Source: Tibeticola sediminis
GTDB lineage: Bacteria; Pseudomonadota; Gammaproteobacteria; Burkholderiales; Burkholderiaceae_C
Assembly (NCBI RefSeq): GCF_003843835.1
Contig: NZ_RKQL01000001.1
Coordinates: forward strand, 248,001 to 312,000
Length of the DNA: 64,000 bases
Direction: 5' to 3'
Made by a program: the position numbers and the translations under genes. The notes beneath the pieces are model-generated. The model ran no database searches. It was given only the letters and a program-made list of their open reading frames with translations, and was not told the origin of the DNA. Below are positions 9,687 through 21,596 of the stretch, one piece after another (the stretch's first letter is position 1; each line of letters begins with the position of its first letter).

Positions 9687-10160
9687 ATGCCCAAAATTAC
9701 ATTGACTCCGGCCGAGCGCAAGGTCTTTCGCGCCGAAGCCCACCACCTCGACCCCGTCGTCATGATCGGTGCCGACGGCTTGACAGAATCCGTCCTCAAA
9801 GAAGCCGATGCCGCGCTCAAGGCGCACGGACTGATCAAAATCCGCGTGTTCAGTGACGACCGCGTGGCGCGTGAGGCGCTCTTTCAGTCGCTGGCCGAGC
9901 AGCTCGACGCTGCGCCCATCCAGCACATCGGCAAGCTCTTCGTCTTGTGGCGGCCCATTCCTGAAAAAGAGCGCCCGATCGACGAAGACCGCAAGCCAGG
10001 ACCGCGGGAATACAAAGTCATCCAAAACAGCAAGCGCGGCGGCCAGCGGCCCGAAGTGAAAATCGTGCGCGTGCTCGGCAACGAACGCCTCACGCCCGGC
10101 GGCAAGGTCAAACGTGCGAAGCCCCGGAAGCAATCGGTCAAAAAGCGTCAGCCCGACTGA
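9687..10160 (+). CDS. yhbY: YhbY-type RNA-binding protein (CRS1-YhbY/CRM domain)
   Basis: Protein of 157 residues with an N-terminal CRM domain (about 1-95) related to E. coli YhbY, which binds pre-50S particles. It begins ITLTPAERKVFRAEAHHLDPVVMIGADGLTESVL, and the GxxG-like loop and helix ALKAHGLIKIRVFSDDR follow. The C-terminal 60 residues are a basic extension rich in Lys, Arg and Pro, longer than the ~97-residue E. coli protein. The divergent pairing with rlmE, another 50S maturation factor, supports a ribosome-assembly role. The start is the ATG at 9687, with no Shine-Dalgarno visible. Confidence 0.9.
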   Translation: MPKITLTPAERKVFRAEAHHLDPVVMIGADGLTESVLKEADAALKAHGLIKIRVFSDDRVAREALFQSLAEQLDAAPIQHIGKLFVLWRPIPEKERPIDEDRKPGPREYKVIQNSKRGGQRPEVKIVRVLGNERLTPGGKVKRAKPRKQSVKKRQPD

Positions 10161-10216
10161 GAGGCTGAGCACCGAAGCACGCCCGACCTCGGGTTGCGCT
10201 CTGTTGCGGCGCCGCT

Positions 10217-10666
10217 TCAGGCGTTTGGCGACTGCCAGCCCGGCCGCCCGAGGGCGACGAGCGTGCCCAAAGCGCACAGCCATTGTCCCAGGTAGAGGAG
10301 CGAGCCCAGCCCGTGCCACAGCGGCAGGTTGTCGCGCGCCAGGATGTGGGGCGCCACGACCCATTCAGAGATGGCTGCAAAGCTGAGGCCGATCACTACT
10401 AAAAAAAGAGCAACCCAAGTCGATTTTATGCGGGCATCGCGCTCAAAAGACCAAAAAACGCCGAGCAGAGCCAGCCCACACGCCGCTGCGACCGCGTTCT
10501 GAGCGGAAAACAGCTGCCCCGCCATGTTCCCGGCCAGGGCAGGCGTCGGGAGATGGCGGAACAGGCCCGGGACAACCCAGAAAGCGGTCGCACTGAGGCT
10601 GCCCCACCACAGTGCCGCGGCGAGCAAGCCCACGAGCCGGATAGCGGATGTCCGTCGGGCGCTCAT
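10217..10666 (-). CDS. DUF4149 integral membrane protein
   Basis: Hydrophobic protein of 149 residues with about four membrane segments, beginning RLVGLLAAALWWGSLSATAFWVVPGLF and ending VAPHILARDNLPLWHGLGSLLYLGQWLCAL, a pattern I recognise from DUF4149/TMEM205-like proteins. Function is unknown. It starts 7 bp after the greA stop and is probably co-transcribed with it. Residues 73-92 are encoded by AT-rich sequence that matches a repeat also found inside the TrmH-type gene (see repeat entry), so part of this protein may derive from an inserted repeat. Confidence 0.8.
   Translation of the reverse strand: MSARRTSAIRLVGLLAAALWWGSLSATAFWVVPGLFRHLPTPALAGNMAGQLFSAQNAVAAACGLALLGVFWSFERDARIKSTWVALFLVVIGLSFAAISEWVVAPHILARDNLPLWHGLGSLLYLGQWLCALGTLVALGRPGWQSPNA
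10391..10456 (-). repeat. Short dispersed repeat, intragenic copy A
   Basis: AT-rich stretch inside the DUF4149 gene. On the coding strand it reads GATGCCCGC, then ATAAAATCGACTT, then TTGCTCTT and AGTAGTGAT. It aligns along its length with copy B (16509-16580) and more loosely with copies C (33086-33145) and D (45131-45195). It lies in the same strand and frame as copy B, and both encode SFxxDARxKSxxxALxxxVI. Confidence 0.7.
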
Positions 10667-10673
10667 CGCACCC

Positions 10674-11150
10674 TCACCGATAGTGGACCGCGACGATTTC
10701 GTAGCGCCGCACCCCGCCCGGCGCCTGAACCTCGGCCACGTCGCCCTCTTCCTTGCCGATCAGCGCCCGAGCGATGGGGCTTGAGATGTTGATCAGATTC
10801 AGTTTGAGGTCGGCCTCGTCCTCACCGACGATCTGGTAGACGACCGTTTCGCCGCTGTCTTCATCCTCGAGCTCGACGGTCGCGCCAAACACGACGCGCC
10901 CACCAGCGTCGACCGCGGCCGGATCGATCACCTGGGCGGCCGACAGCTTAGATTCGATCTCCTGGATCCGGCCCTCGATGAAGCCTTGACGGTCCTTGGC
11001 TGCTTCGTACTCGGCGTTTTCGCTGAGGTCGCCCTGCGCCCGCGCTTCGGCGATGGCGGCAATGACGGCTGGCCGGTCGACGGTCTTGAGACGGTGCAGC
11101 TCTTGTTTGAGCAGTTCGGCACCACGCTTGGTGATGGGTATCGTTGCCAT
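10674..11150 (-). CDS. greA: Transcription elongation factor GreA
   Basis: 158 residues, the same length as E. coli GreA. It rescues backtracked RNA polymerase by stimulating transcript cleavage. The N-terminal coiled coil runs from [16 protein letters not shown] through the acidic tip [21 protein letters not shown]. The C-terminal FKBP-like domain has [31 protein letters not shown]. The ATG at 11150 gives the canonical start [10 protein letters not shown]; an upstream in-frame extension is discarded. It lies downstream of carB but is separated from it by a strong terminator, and is followed at 7 bp by the DUF4149 gene. Confidence 0.97.
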   Translation of the reverse strand: MATIPITKRGAELLKQELHRLKTVDRPAVIAAIAEARAQGDLSENAEYEAAKDRQGFIEGRIQEIESKLSAAQVIDPAAVDAGGRVVFGATVELEDEDSGETVVYQIVGEDEADLKLNLINISSPIARALIGKEEGDVAEVQAPGGVRRYEIVAVHYR

Positions 11151-11226
11151 AAAAGTCGGATGAATCGGTCGGAAGTCTTTACTTGTCGGGGTGTAGCCCG
11201 AGGAGCGCTGCGCTTCTCGAGATCCC

Positions 11227-11262
11227 AAAAAGCAACCGCCGGGCGTGAACGTCCGGCGGTTG
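11227..11262 (-). terminator. Rho-independent terminator of carAB
   Basis: Perfect 10-bp stem CAACCGCCGG / CCGGCGGTTG around a 10-nt loop, followed on the minus strand by CTTTTTGG. It starts about 35 bp after the carB stop and isolates carAB from greA. Confidence 0.85.
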
Positions 11263-11296
11263 ACTGCGGGGAATTATGCCGTGAACCTGCAGCGGA

Positions 11297-14558
<3,262 letters not shown>

Positions 14559-14566
<8 letters not shown>

Positions 14567-15737
14567 GCGCGTTCTCCTGGGCTTGCATGAGCGCGGTGAA
14601 ACGGTCGAACAGATAGGCCACGTCATGCGGGCCCGGCGAGGCCTCGGGGTGACCCTGGAAGCAAAACGCCGGCCGGTCGTTCCAGGCCAGGCCTTGCAAG
14701 GTGCCGTCGAACAGGCTCACATGCGTGGTCCGCAGGTTCGCGGGCAGCGAATCGGCATCGACCGCAAAGCCGTGGTTCTGACTGGTGATGGACACCCGCC
14801 CGGTGTCGAGATCCTTCACCGGGTGGTTCGCACCGTGGTGGCCGAACTTCATCTTGAAGGTGCGCGCACCCGCTGCGAGCGCCATGATCTGATGCCCCAG
14901 GCAGATGCCGAAGGTGGGCAGGCCCCCATCGAGAAAGTGGCGTGCCGCCTCGATGGCATAAGTGCAGGGCTCGGGATCCCCGGGGCCGTTGGAGAAAAAC
15001 ACCCCATCGGGCCGCATCGCCTGAACCTCGGCAGCAGGCGTCTGTGCGGGCACCACCGTCACGGCGCAACCGCGCTGAGCGAGCATACGCAGTATGTTCT
15101 TCTTGATGCCAAAGTCGTAGGCCACCACGTGGAAACGGGGCTCGGCGAGTTCACCATAGCCCTTGCCCAAAGCCCACTCGGTCTGCGTCCAGCGATAAGC
15201 CTTCGTCGTGCTGACCACGCGCGCCAGATCCTGCCCCGCCATGCTCGGGGCGCGGCGTGCGGTGGCGACGGCTTCGTCGATCTGTGACGGCGTGAAGGAT
15301 TGCCCGGCCTCGAGGGCGACGATGACGCCGTTCTGTGCGCCATGGGTGCGCAGCAGCCGGGTGAGCTTGCGCGTGTCGATCCCGGCGATCGCCACCGTGC
15401 CTTCGTCGCGCAGATACTGCCCCAGGCTGCGCTGCGCGCGGAAGTTGCTGGCGAGCAGCGGCAAGTCCTTGATGATCAGTCCTGCGGCCTGGACCTGGTC
15501 CGACTCGACGTCTTCATCGTTGACGCCGGTGTTGCCGATGTGGGGATAGGTGAGCGTGACGATCTGCTGGCAATAGCTCGGATCGGTGAGGATTTCCTGG
15601 TAGCCGGTGAGCGCCGTATTGAAGACGACCTCACCAACGGTAACGCCGGGAGCACCAATCGAGTGACCAACAAAGACCGTGCCGTCTGCAAGCGCGAGGA
15701 GCGCGGGCGGGAAATTTCCCTGTAGAGACAAAAGCAC
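14559..15737 (-). CDS. carA: Carbamoyl-phosphate synthase small (glutaminase) subunit
   Basis: 392 residues. It hydrolyses glutamine and channels ammonia to CarB. The N-terminal CPSase_sm domain has [16 protein letters not shown] and [21 protein letters not shown]. The class-I amidotransferase domain has the nucleophile in [15 protein letters not shown] and the partner His and Glu in [15 protein letters not shown] chose the GTG at 15737 ([19 protein letters not shown]), which has GGAG 6 nt upstream. A longer frame starts upstream but lacks such a site. A long-range inverted repeat lies in the leader. Confidence 0.96.
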
Positions 15738-15759
15738 TGGGTTCTCCGGATGGTTGCGG

Positions 15760-15839
15760 GTACGCCCAAATGCGCGTCGCAAACAGAGTTGCGCCTGGCT
15801 GCTTTTGTGGGAGGGAGCTTCAGAGGGATTTGGGCGTAC
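15760..15839 (-). promoter_or_regulatory. Long-range inverted repeat in the carA leader
   Basis: Two perfect 12-bp arms, GTACGCCCAAAT at 15760-15771 and ATTTGGGCGTAC at 15828-15839, with 56 bp between. The inner arm ends 23 bp upstream of the carA GTG. In RNA this would make a 12-bp stem closing a large loop. As DNA it could be two sites for one protein. No T-run follows, so it is not a simple terminator. Confidence 0.5.
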
Positions 15840-15862
15840 GGGCGGGGGCCAAAAAGCCTCTC

Positions 15863-15868
15863 ATTATA
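15863..15868 (-). promoter_or_regulatory. Candidate -10 box for carAB
   Basis: A consensus TATAAT on the minus strand, 126 bp upstream of the carA start. The predicted start point would precede the whole inverted repeat, leaving it in the leader RNA. No clear -35 hexamer is seen at 16-18 bp spacing. A GGCTTTTTGG tract lies at the presumed start of the transcript. Confidence 0.4.
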
Positions 15869-15974
15869 GCCGCGGCCCTGGGGGTCGATCGGACCGGGCA
15901 GCAGACGCGCGTGCGTGGGGAGCGCATGACAGCGACCCGTTCAGGAAGCGCTGAAGAAAGATGCAGCGTTTCCT

Positions 15975-16775
15975 TCAGCGCGGCCCGACGGCGATGGCGT
16001 GCAGGCAGATCGCGGCAGCTGCCGCCACGTTCAGCGACTCCTCGCCCCCTGGCTGGGCGATGCGCACACGACGATCGGCGCGCGCCAAAACCGCCGCGCT
16101 GACCCCCTGTCCTTCATGCCCCAGAACCAGCGCGCAGGGGGTCGGCGGCGTCCGCTCGTGCAACAGAACCCCCTCATGCACATGGGTGACCACGCGCGGA
16201 ATCTCGAAGCCATCGAGCACGTCCACGTCGAGGTCTTCGATCAGCCGCAAACCGAAGTGGGCCCCCATGCCGGCCCGCACAACCTTGGGCGACCACAGCG
16301 CCGCAGTACCCCGCAAAGCCAGAACCTGATGGAAACCGAAGGCCGCGGCGCTGCGCAAGATCGAACCGACGTTGCCGGCATCCTGCACGCGGTCGAGCAC
16401 CACTGTCGCCGCCCCGGCGTTGAACGGTGCCTGGGCGGGCAAGTCGAGCACGAAACCCATCGGTGCCGGTGACGAGAGGCTGCTGATTCCCGCCATCATT
16501 GCCGCCGGAATTACTATATTTTCAAGAGCAAGAAAGTCGGATTTATCGCGGGCATCAGCCCAAAATGATTCAGAAAACACGGCCAGCGCCGGCCGCAAGC
16601 CTCGAGCCAGCGCAGCCCGGCATAGATGGTCGCCTTCGATCCAAACCTGCCCCTGTTTTCGGTACTCGGTGTTGACCTGCGCGAGCCGCTTCAAAGCCTT
16701 GTAGCGCGGATTGTCCCGCGAGGCGATGAACTGCACGCGCGGCCCTGGCCGGCCCGAGGAAGACTCAGCGTTCAT
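15975..16775 (-). CDS. TrmH-family (SpoU) RNA 2'-O-methyltransferase
   Basis: SPOUT-fold methyltransferase of 266 residues. The N-terminal substrate-binding domain begins [17 protein letters not shown]. The three knot motifs are [35 protein letters not shown] and [21 protein letters not shown]. The target RNA cannot be told; related proteins modify rRNA or tRNA. The ATG at 16775 overlaps the rnhB stop by 11 bp, so it is the last gene of the lpx run. Residues 70-89 are encoded by an AT-rich block matching a repeat in the DUF4149 gene. A weak 8-bp hairpin spans the stop codon. Confidence 0.9.
   Translation of the reverse strand: MNAESSSGRPGPRVQFIASRDNPRYKALKRLAQVNTEYRKQGQVWIEGDHLCRAALARGLRPALAVFSESFWADARDKSDFLALENIVIPAAMMAGISSLSSPAPMGFVLDLPAQAPFNAGAATVVLDRVQDAGNVGSILRSAAAFGFHQVLALRGTAALWSPKVVRAGMGAHFGLRLIEDLDVDVLDGFEIPRVVTHVHEGVLLHERTPPTPCALVLGHEGQGVSAAVLARADRRVRIAQPGGEESLNVAAAAAICLHAIAVGPR
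16509..16580 (-). repeat. Short dispersed repeat, intragenic copy B
   Basis: AT-rich block inside the TrmH-type gene. On the coding strand it contains CATTTTGGGCTGATGCCCGC, then GATAAATCCGACTT, TTGCTCTT and ATAGTAAT. It aligns with copy A in the DUF4149 gene and with copies C and D, which are extragenic. It encodes residues 70-89 of the protein in the same frame used by copy A. Confidence 0.7.
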
Positions 16776-17391
16776 CGCCCCTCCACTGCGCCACAGGCGC
16801 GAAGCTGCGCCGGTGCCATTCACACGGCCCATGCGTCCGCAGCGCGGCGAGATGAGCCGCCGTGCCGTAACCTTTGTGGGCGGCAAAGCCGTATTGCGGA
16901 TGCAGCCGGTCGATCTCCAGGCACCATCGGTCGCGATGCACCTTCGCGAGGATCGAGGCGGCCGAAATCTCGGCGACGCTCGCATCCCCCCCCACCACGG
17001 CCTCTGCCAAGACGTCGAGCACCGGCAAACGGTTGCCGTCCACGAGTACCCGAGCCGGGCGCAACCGCAGGGCCGCCACCGCCCGCTGCATCGCCAGCAG
17101 CGTGGCCTGCAGGATGTTGAGCCGATCGATCTCCTCGACGCTGGCCTCCCCCAGCGCCCAGCAAAGCGCATCGGCCCGAATCCGCTCGGCCAAGGCCTCG
17201 CGACGCTTGGGTGCGAGCTTCTTCGAGTCGGCCAGGCCGTCGATCGGGCGCTCGGGGTCGAGGATCACCGCAGCGGCCACCACCGGGCCGGCCAGCGGGC
17301 CGCGGCCGGCCTCGTCCACCCCCGCGATCAGCCCCAAGGTGCCCCAATCCAGGCTGGCCTGCCTAGCGCCCAAGAAGCTCTTCGATCGCAT
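16765..17391 (-). CDS. rnhB: Ribonuclease HII
   Basis: 208 residues. It removes RNA from RNA-DNA hybrids, including single misincorporated ribonucleotides. The family signature with the first acidic residues is [21 protein letters not shown], followed by [28 protein letters not shown] and the C-terminal [11 protein letters not shown] and [14 protein letters not shown]. The ATG at 17391 lies 29 bp inside the lpxB end and gives a normal-length N-terminus. Its position directly after lpxB is conserved in many Gram-negative bacteria. Confidence 0.95.
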   Translation of the reverse strand: MRSKSFLGARQASLDWGTLGLIAGVDEAGRGPLAGPVVAAAVILDPERPIDGLADSKKLAPKRREALAERIRADALCWALGEASVEEIDRLNILQATLLAMQRAVAALRLRPARVLVDGNRLPVLDVLAEAVVGGDASVAEISAASILAKVHRDRWCLEIDRLHPQYGFAAHKGYGTAAHLAALRTHGPCEWHRRSFAPVAQWRGDER

Positions 17392-18559
17392 GGGCAGCTT
17401 GCTCCGGCGTGTCGCGGCGAAGTTCATGGTGGAGTTCGGTGAAGCGCTGCTCGAGGGCGGCCACGCGCGAGGGAGCCTCGAACCACTCGAGCACCGCCGC
17501 CGCCAAGCGCGCGGGTTGAGCCTGGCGCTGCAAAAACTCCGGAACCACAAACGACCCGCAGAGGATGTTGGGCAAACCCACCCACGGCTGCAGCATCTTG
17601 CGGCGGGTGATCTGCCAGGACAGTTCGTTCATGTGGTAGGCGATGACCATCGGGCGCTTGTAGAGCGCCGCTTCCAAGGTCGCCGTCCCACTGGCGATCA
17701 AGGCCACGTCACACGCCTCCAGCGCGTCGTGCGAGTGCCCTTCGAGTATCTCCAGGTGTAAGCCCGGAGCGTATCGGCGCGCCAACTCGCCCACCCGCGC
17801 CCGCCACGCCGGCACGGACGGCACGACGAAGCGCATGGCCGGCCGCGCCTGCGCCAGCAATGCCGCTGTTCGAAAGAACCTCGGCGCCAGGTGTTCGACT
17901 TCCGCGCCCCGGCTGCCGGGCAAGACCGCAACCACGGGCCCGTCGACTGGAAGTTGTAAGCGTCGGCGCGCAGCCACGCGGTCGGGTTCGAGCGGAATCA
18001 CCTGAGCCAATGGATGCCCCACATAGCGGGCACGGATGCCGTGCCGCTCCAGCAGCGGGATTTCAAAGGGGAAGACGCACAGCACCAGGTCTGCGCTCTG
18101 CGCGAGCGTGTGGATGCGCTCCGCGCGCCAGGCCCAGACCGAAGGACACACGAAATGCACCGTCGTCACCCCGCCCGCCTTGAGCGCGCGCTCGAGCGGC
18201 AGGTTGAAATCCGGCGCGTCAACCCCGACGAAGACATCCGGTGGCTCGGACAGCAGCCGGCGCTGGAGCTGCGCGCGGATCGAAACGATGGCCCGGTAAT
18301 GGCGAAGCACCTCGGCATAGCCGCGCACCGCGAGCCGGTCGGCGCTCCACCAGGCCTCAAAGCCGCGTCGATCCATCTGCGGCCCACCAATCCCGACGGC
18401 TTTGAGCCCCGGCCAGTGCCGCTGCAAGCCATCGAGCAACAAGCCAGCCAGCAGATCTCCCGAGGGCTCACCCGCCACCATCGCGACCGACAAACCCGGG
18501 TCGGTCGCTGGCCGCTTCGGCGTCCGGTGCCCCTGTGCCGCTACGCGATCCGCGTCCAC
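17363..18559 (-). CDS. lpxB: Lipid A disaccharide synthase
   Basis: Family-19 glycosyltransferase, about 398 residues, peripheral to the inner membrane. It condenses UDP-2,3-diacylglucosamine with lipid X. It shows [52 protein letters not shown] and the donor-site region [24 protein letters not shown]. The start is uncertain. I favour the GTG at 18559, with AGGGG 8 nt upstream. A TTG at 18580, overlapping the lpxA stop, would add 7 residues, and a TTG closer to VAGE is also possible. It follows lpxA directly. Confidence 0.94.
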   Translation of the reverse strand: MDADRVAAQGHRTPKRPATDPGLSVAMVAGEPSGDLLAGLLLDGLQRHWPGLKAVGIGGPQMDRRGFEAWWSADRLAVRGYAEVLRHYRAIVSIRAQLQRRLLSEPPDVFVGVDAPDFNLPLERALKAGGVTTVHFVCPSVWAWRAERIHTLAQSADLVLCVFPFEIPLLERHGIRARYVGHPLAQVIPLEPDRVAARRRLQLPVDGPVVAVLPGSRGAEVEHLAPRFFRTAALLAQARPAMRFVVPSVPAWRARVGELARRYAPGLHLEILEGHSHDALEACDVALIASGTATLEAALYKRPMVIAYHMNELSWQITRRKMLQPWVGLPNILCGSFVVPEFLQRQAQPARLAAAVLEWFEAPSRVAALEQRFTELHHELRRDTPEQAAHAIEELLGR

Positions 18560-18576
18560 GCCAAGAAGCCCCTGTG

Positions 18577-19371
18577 TCAACGGACGATGCCCCGCTCGGC
18601 CGGCGTTGCACTCAGAAACGATGTCATCAACGAGACATCGGCCGCCGCCTCCGGATAGCGCTGCGTCAAGGCGCCGATCTCCGCGATGGCCTCTTGAAGC
18701 GTCAAACCATCGCGGTAGAGCGCCTTGTGCATGGCCTTGACCGCGGCGATACGCTCAGGCGTAAACCCCCGCCGACGCAGCCCTTCGAAATTCATCGACC
18801 GCGCACGAGCCGGTTGCCCCTGAGCCATGACGAAGGGTGGCAGGTCTGCAAACAACAGCGAACACATCGCGGTCATGCTGTGGGCACCGAGCCGCACGAA
18901 CTGGTGAACGACCGTGAAGCCGCCCAAGATCACCCAGTCACCAACCTCAACATGACCTGCCAGTTGCGAGTTGTTGGCAAAAATCGTGTGGTTGCCCACC
19001 CGGCAATCGTGCGCCAAATGCACGTAAGCCATGATCCAGTTGTCATCGCCCACGCGCGTGACACCTCCGCCGCCGGGCGTGCCGATGTTGAAGGTGCAAA
19101 ACTCGCGCACCGTGTTGCCGTCGCCGATGATCAACTCGCAGGGTTCGCCGGCATACTTCTTGTCTTGCGGCACCGCCCCGAGCGAGCAGAACTGAAAAAT
19201 GCGATTGTTTCGGCCGATCGTGGTGTGGCCCTCGATCACGCAGTGCGGCCCGACGCTCGTGCCGGCAGCGATCCGCACGTTGGGACCAATGAGCGTGTAG
19301 GCACCGATTTCGACATCTGCGTCGAGTTCGGCCGCCGGGTCGACCCGTGCCGTTTCGTGGATGCGTGCCAT
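18577..19371 (-). CDS. lpxA: UDP-N-acetylglucosamine acyltransferase
   Basis: 264 residues, near the 262 of E. coli LpxA. It catalyses the first step of lipid A synthesis, transferring a 3-hydroxyacyl chain from ACP to UDP-GlcNAc. The left-handed beta-helix hexapeptide repeats run from [13 protein letters not shown] to about residue 190. The catalytic histidine lies in [22 protein letters not shown]. The C-terminal helical domain starts at [28 protein letters not shown]. The ATG at 19371 ([10 protein letters not shown]) is used instead of an upstream in-frame codon. It lies 11 bp after fabZ. Confidence 0.97.
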   Translation of the reverse strand: MARIHETARVDPAAELDADVEIGAYTLIGPNVRIAAGTSVGPHCVIEGHTTIGRNNRIFQFCSLGAVPQDKKYAGEPCELIIGDGNTVREFCTFNIGTPGGGGVTRVGDDNWIMAYVHLAHDCRVGNHTIFANNSQLAGHVEVGDWVILGGFTVVHQFVRLGAHSMTAMCSLLFADLPPFVMAQGQPARARSMNFEGLRRRGFTPERIAAVKAMHKALYRDGLTLQEAIAEIGALTQRYPEAAADVSLMTSFLSATPAERGIVR

Positions 19372-19382
19372 GCGCCCTCGCG

Positions 19383-19823
19383 TCAGCCGATGCGGCGCAT
19401 CGTGCACATCAGGTCACCCTCGCAGGCGAGTTCACCCGCGACCGTCGCCCGCGCCTTGAACTTGTAAATCCCGGCCCGCACCCGATCGAGTTCGACCTCG
19501 AGCATCAACTGGTCGCCCGGCTCGACCGGCCGCTTGAATCGTGCATTGTCGATGCCGGCGAAGTAATAAACCGTCTGGGCGTCGGGGCTCGCATCCTGCA
19601 TGTCGAAGGTCAGCAAAGCCGCTGCCTGCGCCAAAGCTTCGAGCATCAACACCCCGGGCATCACCGGACGGTGGGGAAAATGGCCCATGAAAAAAGGTTC
19701 GTTGATCGTGACGTTTTTCAGCGCCGTGATGCGCTGCCCCTTCTCGAGCGCGACCACACGATCGACGAGCAAGAACGGATAGCGGTGCGGCAGTTGGCTG
19801 AGAATGCGGTGGATGTCCATCAT
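19383..19823 (-). CDS. fabZ: 3-hydroxyacyl-[acyl-carrier-protein] dehydratase FabZ
   Basis: 146 residues with a hot-dog fold. It dehydrates 3-hydroxyacyl-ACP in fatty acid elongation and competes with LpxA/LpxD for the same substrates. The active-site segment is [25 protein letters not shown], with the catalytic His and Glu. The N-terminus [21 protein letters not shown] is typical. Two ATGs are adjacent (19823 and 19820); neither has a clear Shine-Dalgarno. A 184-bp palindromic element separates it from lpxD, so it may be expressed partly apart from the upstream genes. Confidence 0.96.
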   Translation of the reverse strand: MMDIHRILSQLPHRYPFLLVDRVVALEKGQRITALKNVTINEPFFMGHFPHRPVMPGVLMLEALAQAAALLTFDMQDASPDAQTVYYFAGIDNARFKRPVEPGDQLMLEVELDRVRAGIYKFKARATVAGELACEGDLMCTMRRIG

Positions 19824-19860
19824 CGTTCGGTGGGCGGCGAAACCGCCGGTCTAAAGAAGG

Positions 19861-20044
19861 TTGAACCCAGATTGTCCATGAGGCGGCCCTACGGGCCTAC
19901 GCACGCCCTGGCGGTCGCTTTGCGGCGTCTTTGCCCCCGTGCTCGTCGCCAATAGCCTCGGCTATTGGCTCCTCCCCCGTGCGCGAATCCACGCGCAAAC
20001 CGCCGCGCCATCTTCGTGCGTCCTCATGAACAATCTGGGTTGAA
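19861..20044. repeat. Palindromic element 1 (184 bp), lpxD-fabZ gap
   Basis: Terminal arms 19861-19882 and 20023-20044 are complementary at 20 of 22 positions. At the centre is a perfect hairpin, CCAATAGC-CTCG-GCTATTGG (19949-19968). The flanks contain a CGCAAACC-type module in inverse orientation to elements 2 and 3. It fills most of the 252-bp gap inside an otherwise tight operon of essential genes. No ORF is present in it. Confidence 0.75.
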
Positions 20045-20075
20045 AAACCGAGGGGCCCGGGGCCGGCACGCGGGC

Positions 20076-21056
20076 TCAAGAGGCGGTCAGGCCGCGCTCG
20101 AGCGCCTTGATCCGTTCGCGCAAGCCGTGCAGCTGCTTGAGCGTAGCGGCATTCCGCTCCCAAGAGGCATTTTCGTCGATCGGGAAGATGCCCGAATACT
20201 GCCCCGGTTTGAGAATCGAGCGCATCACGACCGAGGCCGCCGAAATGTGGACCCCATCGGCTAGCGTCAAATGCCCCAGCACGACCGCGCCACCGCCGAT
20301 GGTGCAGTGCGCGCCGATCTTCGCGCTACCCGCAACACCGGCGCAGCCGGCCAACGCCGAGTGCGCGCCGATGTGCACGTTGTGGCCGATCTGCACCAGA
20401 TTGTCGAGTTTGACCCCATCCTCGATCACCGTGTCCGACAACGCGCCCCGGTCGACGCAACTGTTGGCTCCGATTTCGACGTCGTCCCCGATCTGCACCG
20501 CCCCAAGCTGCTCGATCTTGATCCAATGCCGGTCTTCGTCGAGCGCAAAGCCAAAGCCATCGGCCCCGATCACCACGCCGGCATGCAGCAGACAGCGGCG
20601 CCCAAGTACGCAATCTTCGCCCACCGTCACATGCGCGCGCAGCACCGTCCCCGCACCGATTCGAGCCCCGCGTTCGACCACGCAGAACGGGCCGATGGAG
20701 ACATCGTCCCCGATTTCCGCGTCGGGGTCGACAATCGCCGTGGGGTGGATCCCCCGTAGCGCCGGCCCTCGGTGCTCGGCCTTCCAGAGTTGTGTCAGCC
20801 GCGCGAAGTAGACATAAGGCCGCTCGGTCACGATGCATGCGCCTCGAGCGCGTGCGGCGACCGCCTGCTCCGGCCCAACGATCACACAGCCCGCGTGCGT
20901 GTGGGCAAGTTGGGCCGCGTATTTGGGATGCGCCAGAAAGCTGATTTCATCGGCTCGCGCGCGCTCGAGTGGTGCAATCGCACGCACTTGCAGCGCGGCG
21001 TCGCCGTGCAGCGCGCCGCCCAAGCGCTCGACGATGAATCCAAGTGACAGCGCCAC
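20076..21056 (-). CDS. lpxD: UDP-3-O-(3-hydroxyacyl)glucosamine N-acyltransferase
   Basis: 326 residues. It adds the N-linked 3-hydroxyacyl chain in the third step of lipid A synthesis. The N-terminal uridine-binding domain has [24 protein letters not shown]. The beta-helix repeats run from [15 protein letters not shown], with the catalytic histidine region [18 protein letters not shown], to the ending [22 protein letters not shown]. The start is a GTG at 21056 without an evident Shine-Dalgarno. It lies 18 bp after ompH. Confidence 0.96.
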   Translation of the reverse strand: MALSLGFIVERLGGALHGDAALQVRAIAPLERARADEISFLAHPKYAAQLAHTHAGCVIVGPEQAVAARARGACIVTERPYVYFARLTQLWKAEHRGPALRGIHPTAIVDPDAEIGDDVSIGPFCVVERGARIGAGTVLRAHVTVGEDCVLGRRCLLHAGVVIGADGFGFALDEDRHWIKIEQLGAVQIGDDVEIGANSCVDRGALSDTVIEDGVKLDNLVQIGHNVHIGAHSALAGCAGVAGSAKIGAHCTIGGGAVVLGHLTLADGVHISAASVVMRSILKPGQYSGIFPIDENASWERNAATLKQLHGLRERIKALERGLTAS

Positions 21057-21074
21057 CGGGCCCGCGCGCGCCGC

Positions 21075-21596
21075 TTACTTGCCGTTGGCGGCGTTGAGAA
21101 CCTTGAGCACCTTGTCGGTGATGTCGAGGCGCGGATTGATGTAGACCGCCTCTTGCAGGATGACGTCGTACTTTTCGGACTCGGCGACCTGTTTGACCAC
21201 CTTATTGGCGCGGTCGATCACCTGCTGCAGCTCCTCGTTCTTGCGAGCCGTCAGGTCCTCCTGGAACTCGCGGCGCTTGCGCTGAAACTCACGGTCTTGC
21301 TCGAGCAACTGCTTCTGGCGAGCCGCCCGTTGACTCTCCGACAGCGTCGGAGCCTCACGCTCGAACTTCTCCGACAAGGTCTTGAGCGAGTTGCCGAGGT
21401 CCACGAGTTCCTTCTCGCGCTTGGCAAATTCCTGCTCGAGCCGCGCTTGGGCCGCCTTGGCACTGTTGGCCTCGCGGAAGAGGCGCTCCGTGTTGACGAA
21501 ACCGATCTTGACCTCTTCGGCCACGGCAAGCGTCGAAAAGAGCGCGGAGCCAGCCAGCACCAGGGCCGACCAGAAGGGGGAGCGAAGGTAGTTCAT
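21075..21596 (-). CDS. ompH: OmpH/Skp periplasmic chaperone
   Basis: 173 residues. A signal peptide (hydrophobic core ALVLAGSALFSTLAVA) is probably cut after AVA, before EEVKIGFVNTERLF. The middle, about residues 45-125, is a long charged coiled coil that forms the tentacles of the Skp trimer. The C-terminus has EKYDVILQEAVYINPRLDITDKVLKVLN. It holds unfolded outer-membrane proteins for the Bam complex. Its ATG overlaps the bamA stop by 1 nt (TGATG), so translation is coupled. Confidence 0.95.
   Translation of the reverse strand: MNYLRSPFWSALVLAGSALFSTLAVAEEVKIGFVNTERLFREANSAKAAQARLEQEFAKREKELVDLGNSLKTLSEKFEREAPTLSESQRAARQKQLLEQDREFQRKRREFQEDLTARKNEELQQVIDRANKVVKQVAESEKYDVILQEAVYINPRLDITDKVLKVLNAANGK

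Noticed and set aside
19861-20044. CRISPR array or integron attC site for the palindromic elements
   Set aside because: There are no regularly spaced direct repeats, no cas genes and no integrase; the structure is a single nested palindrome.
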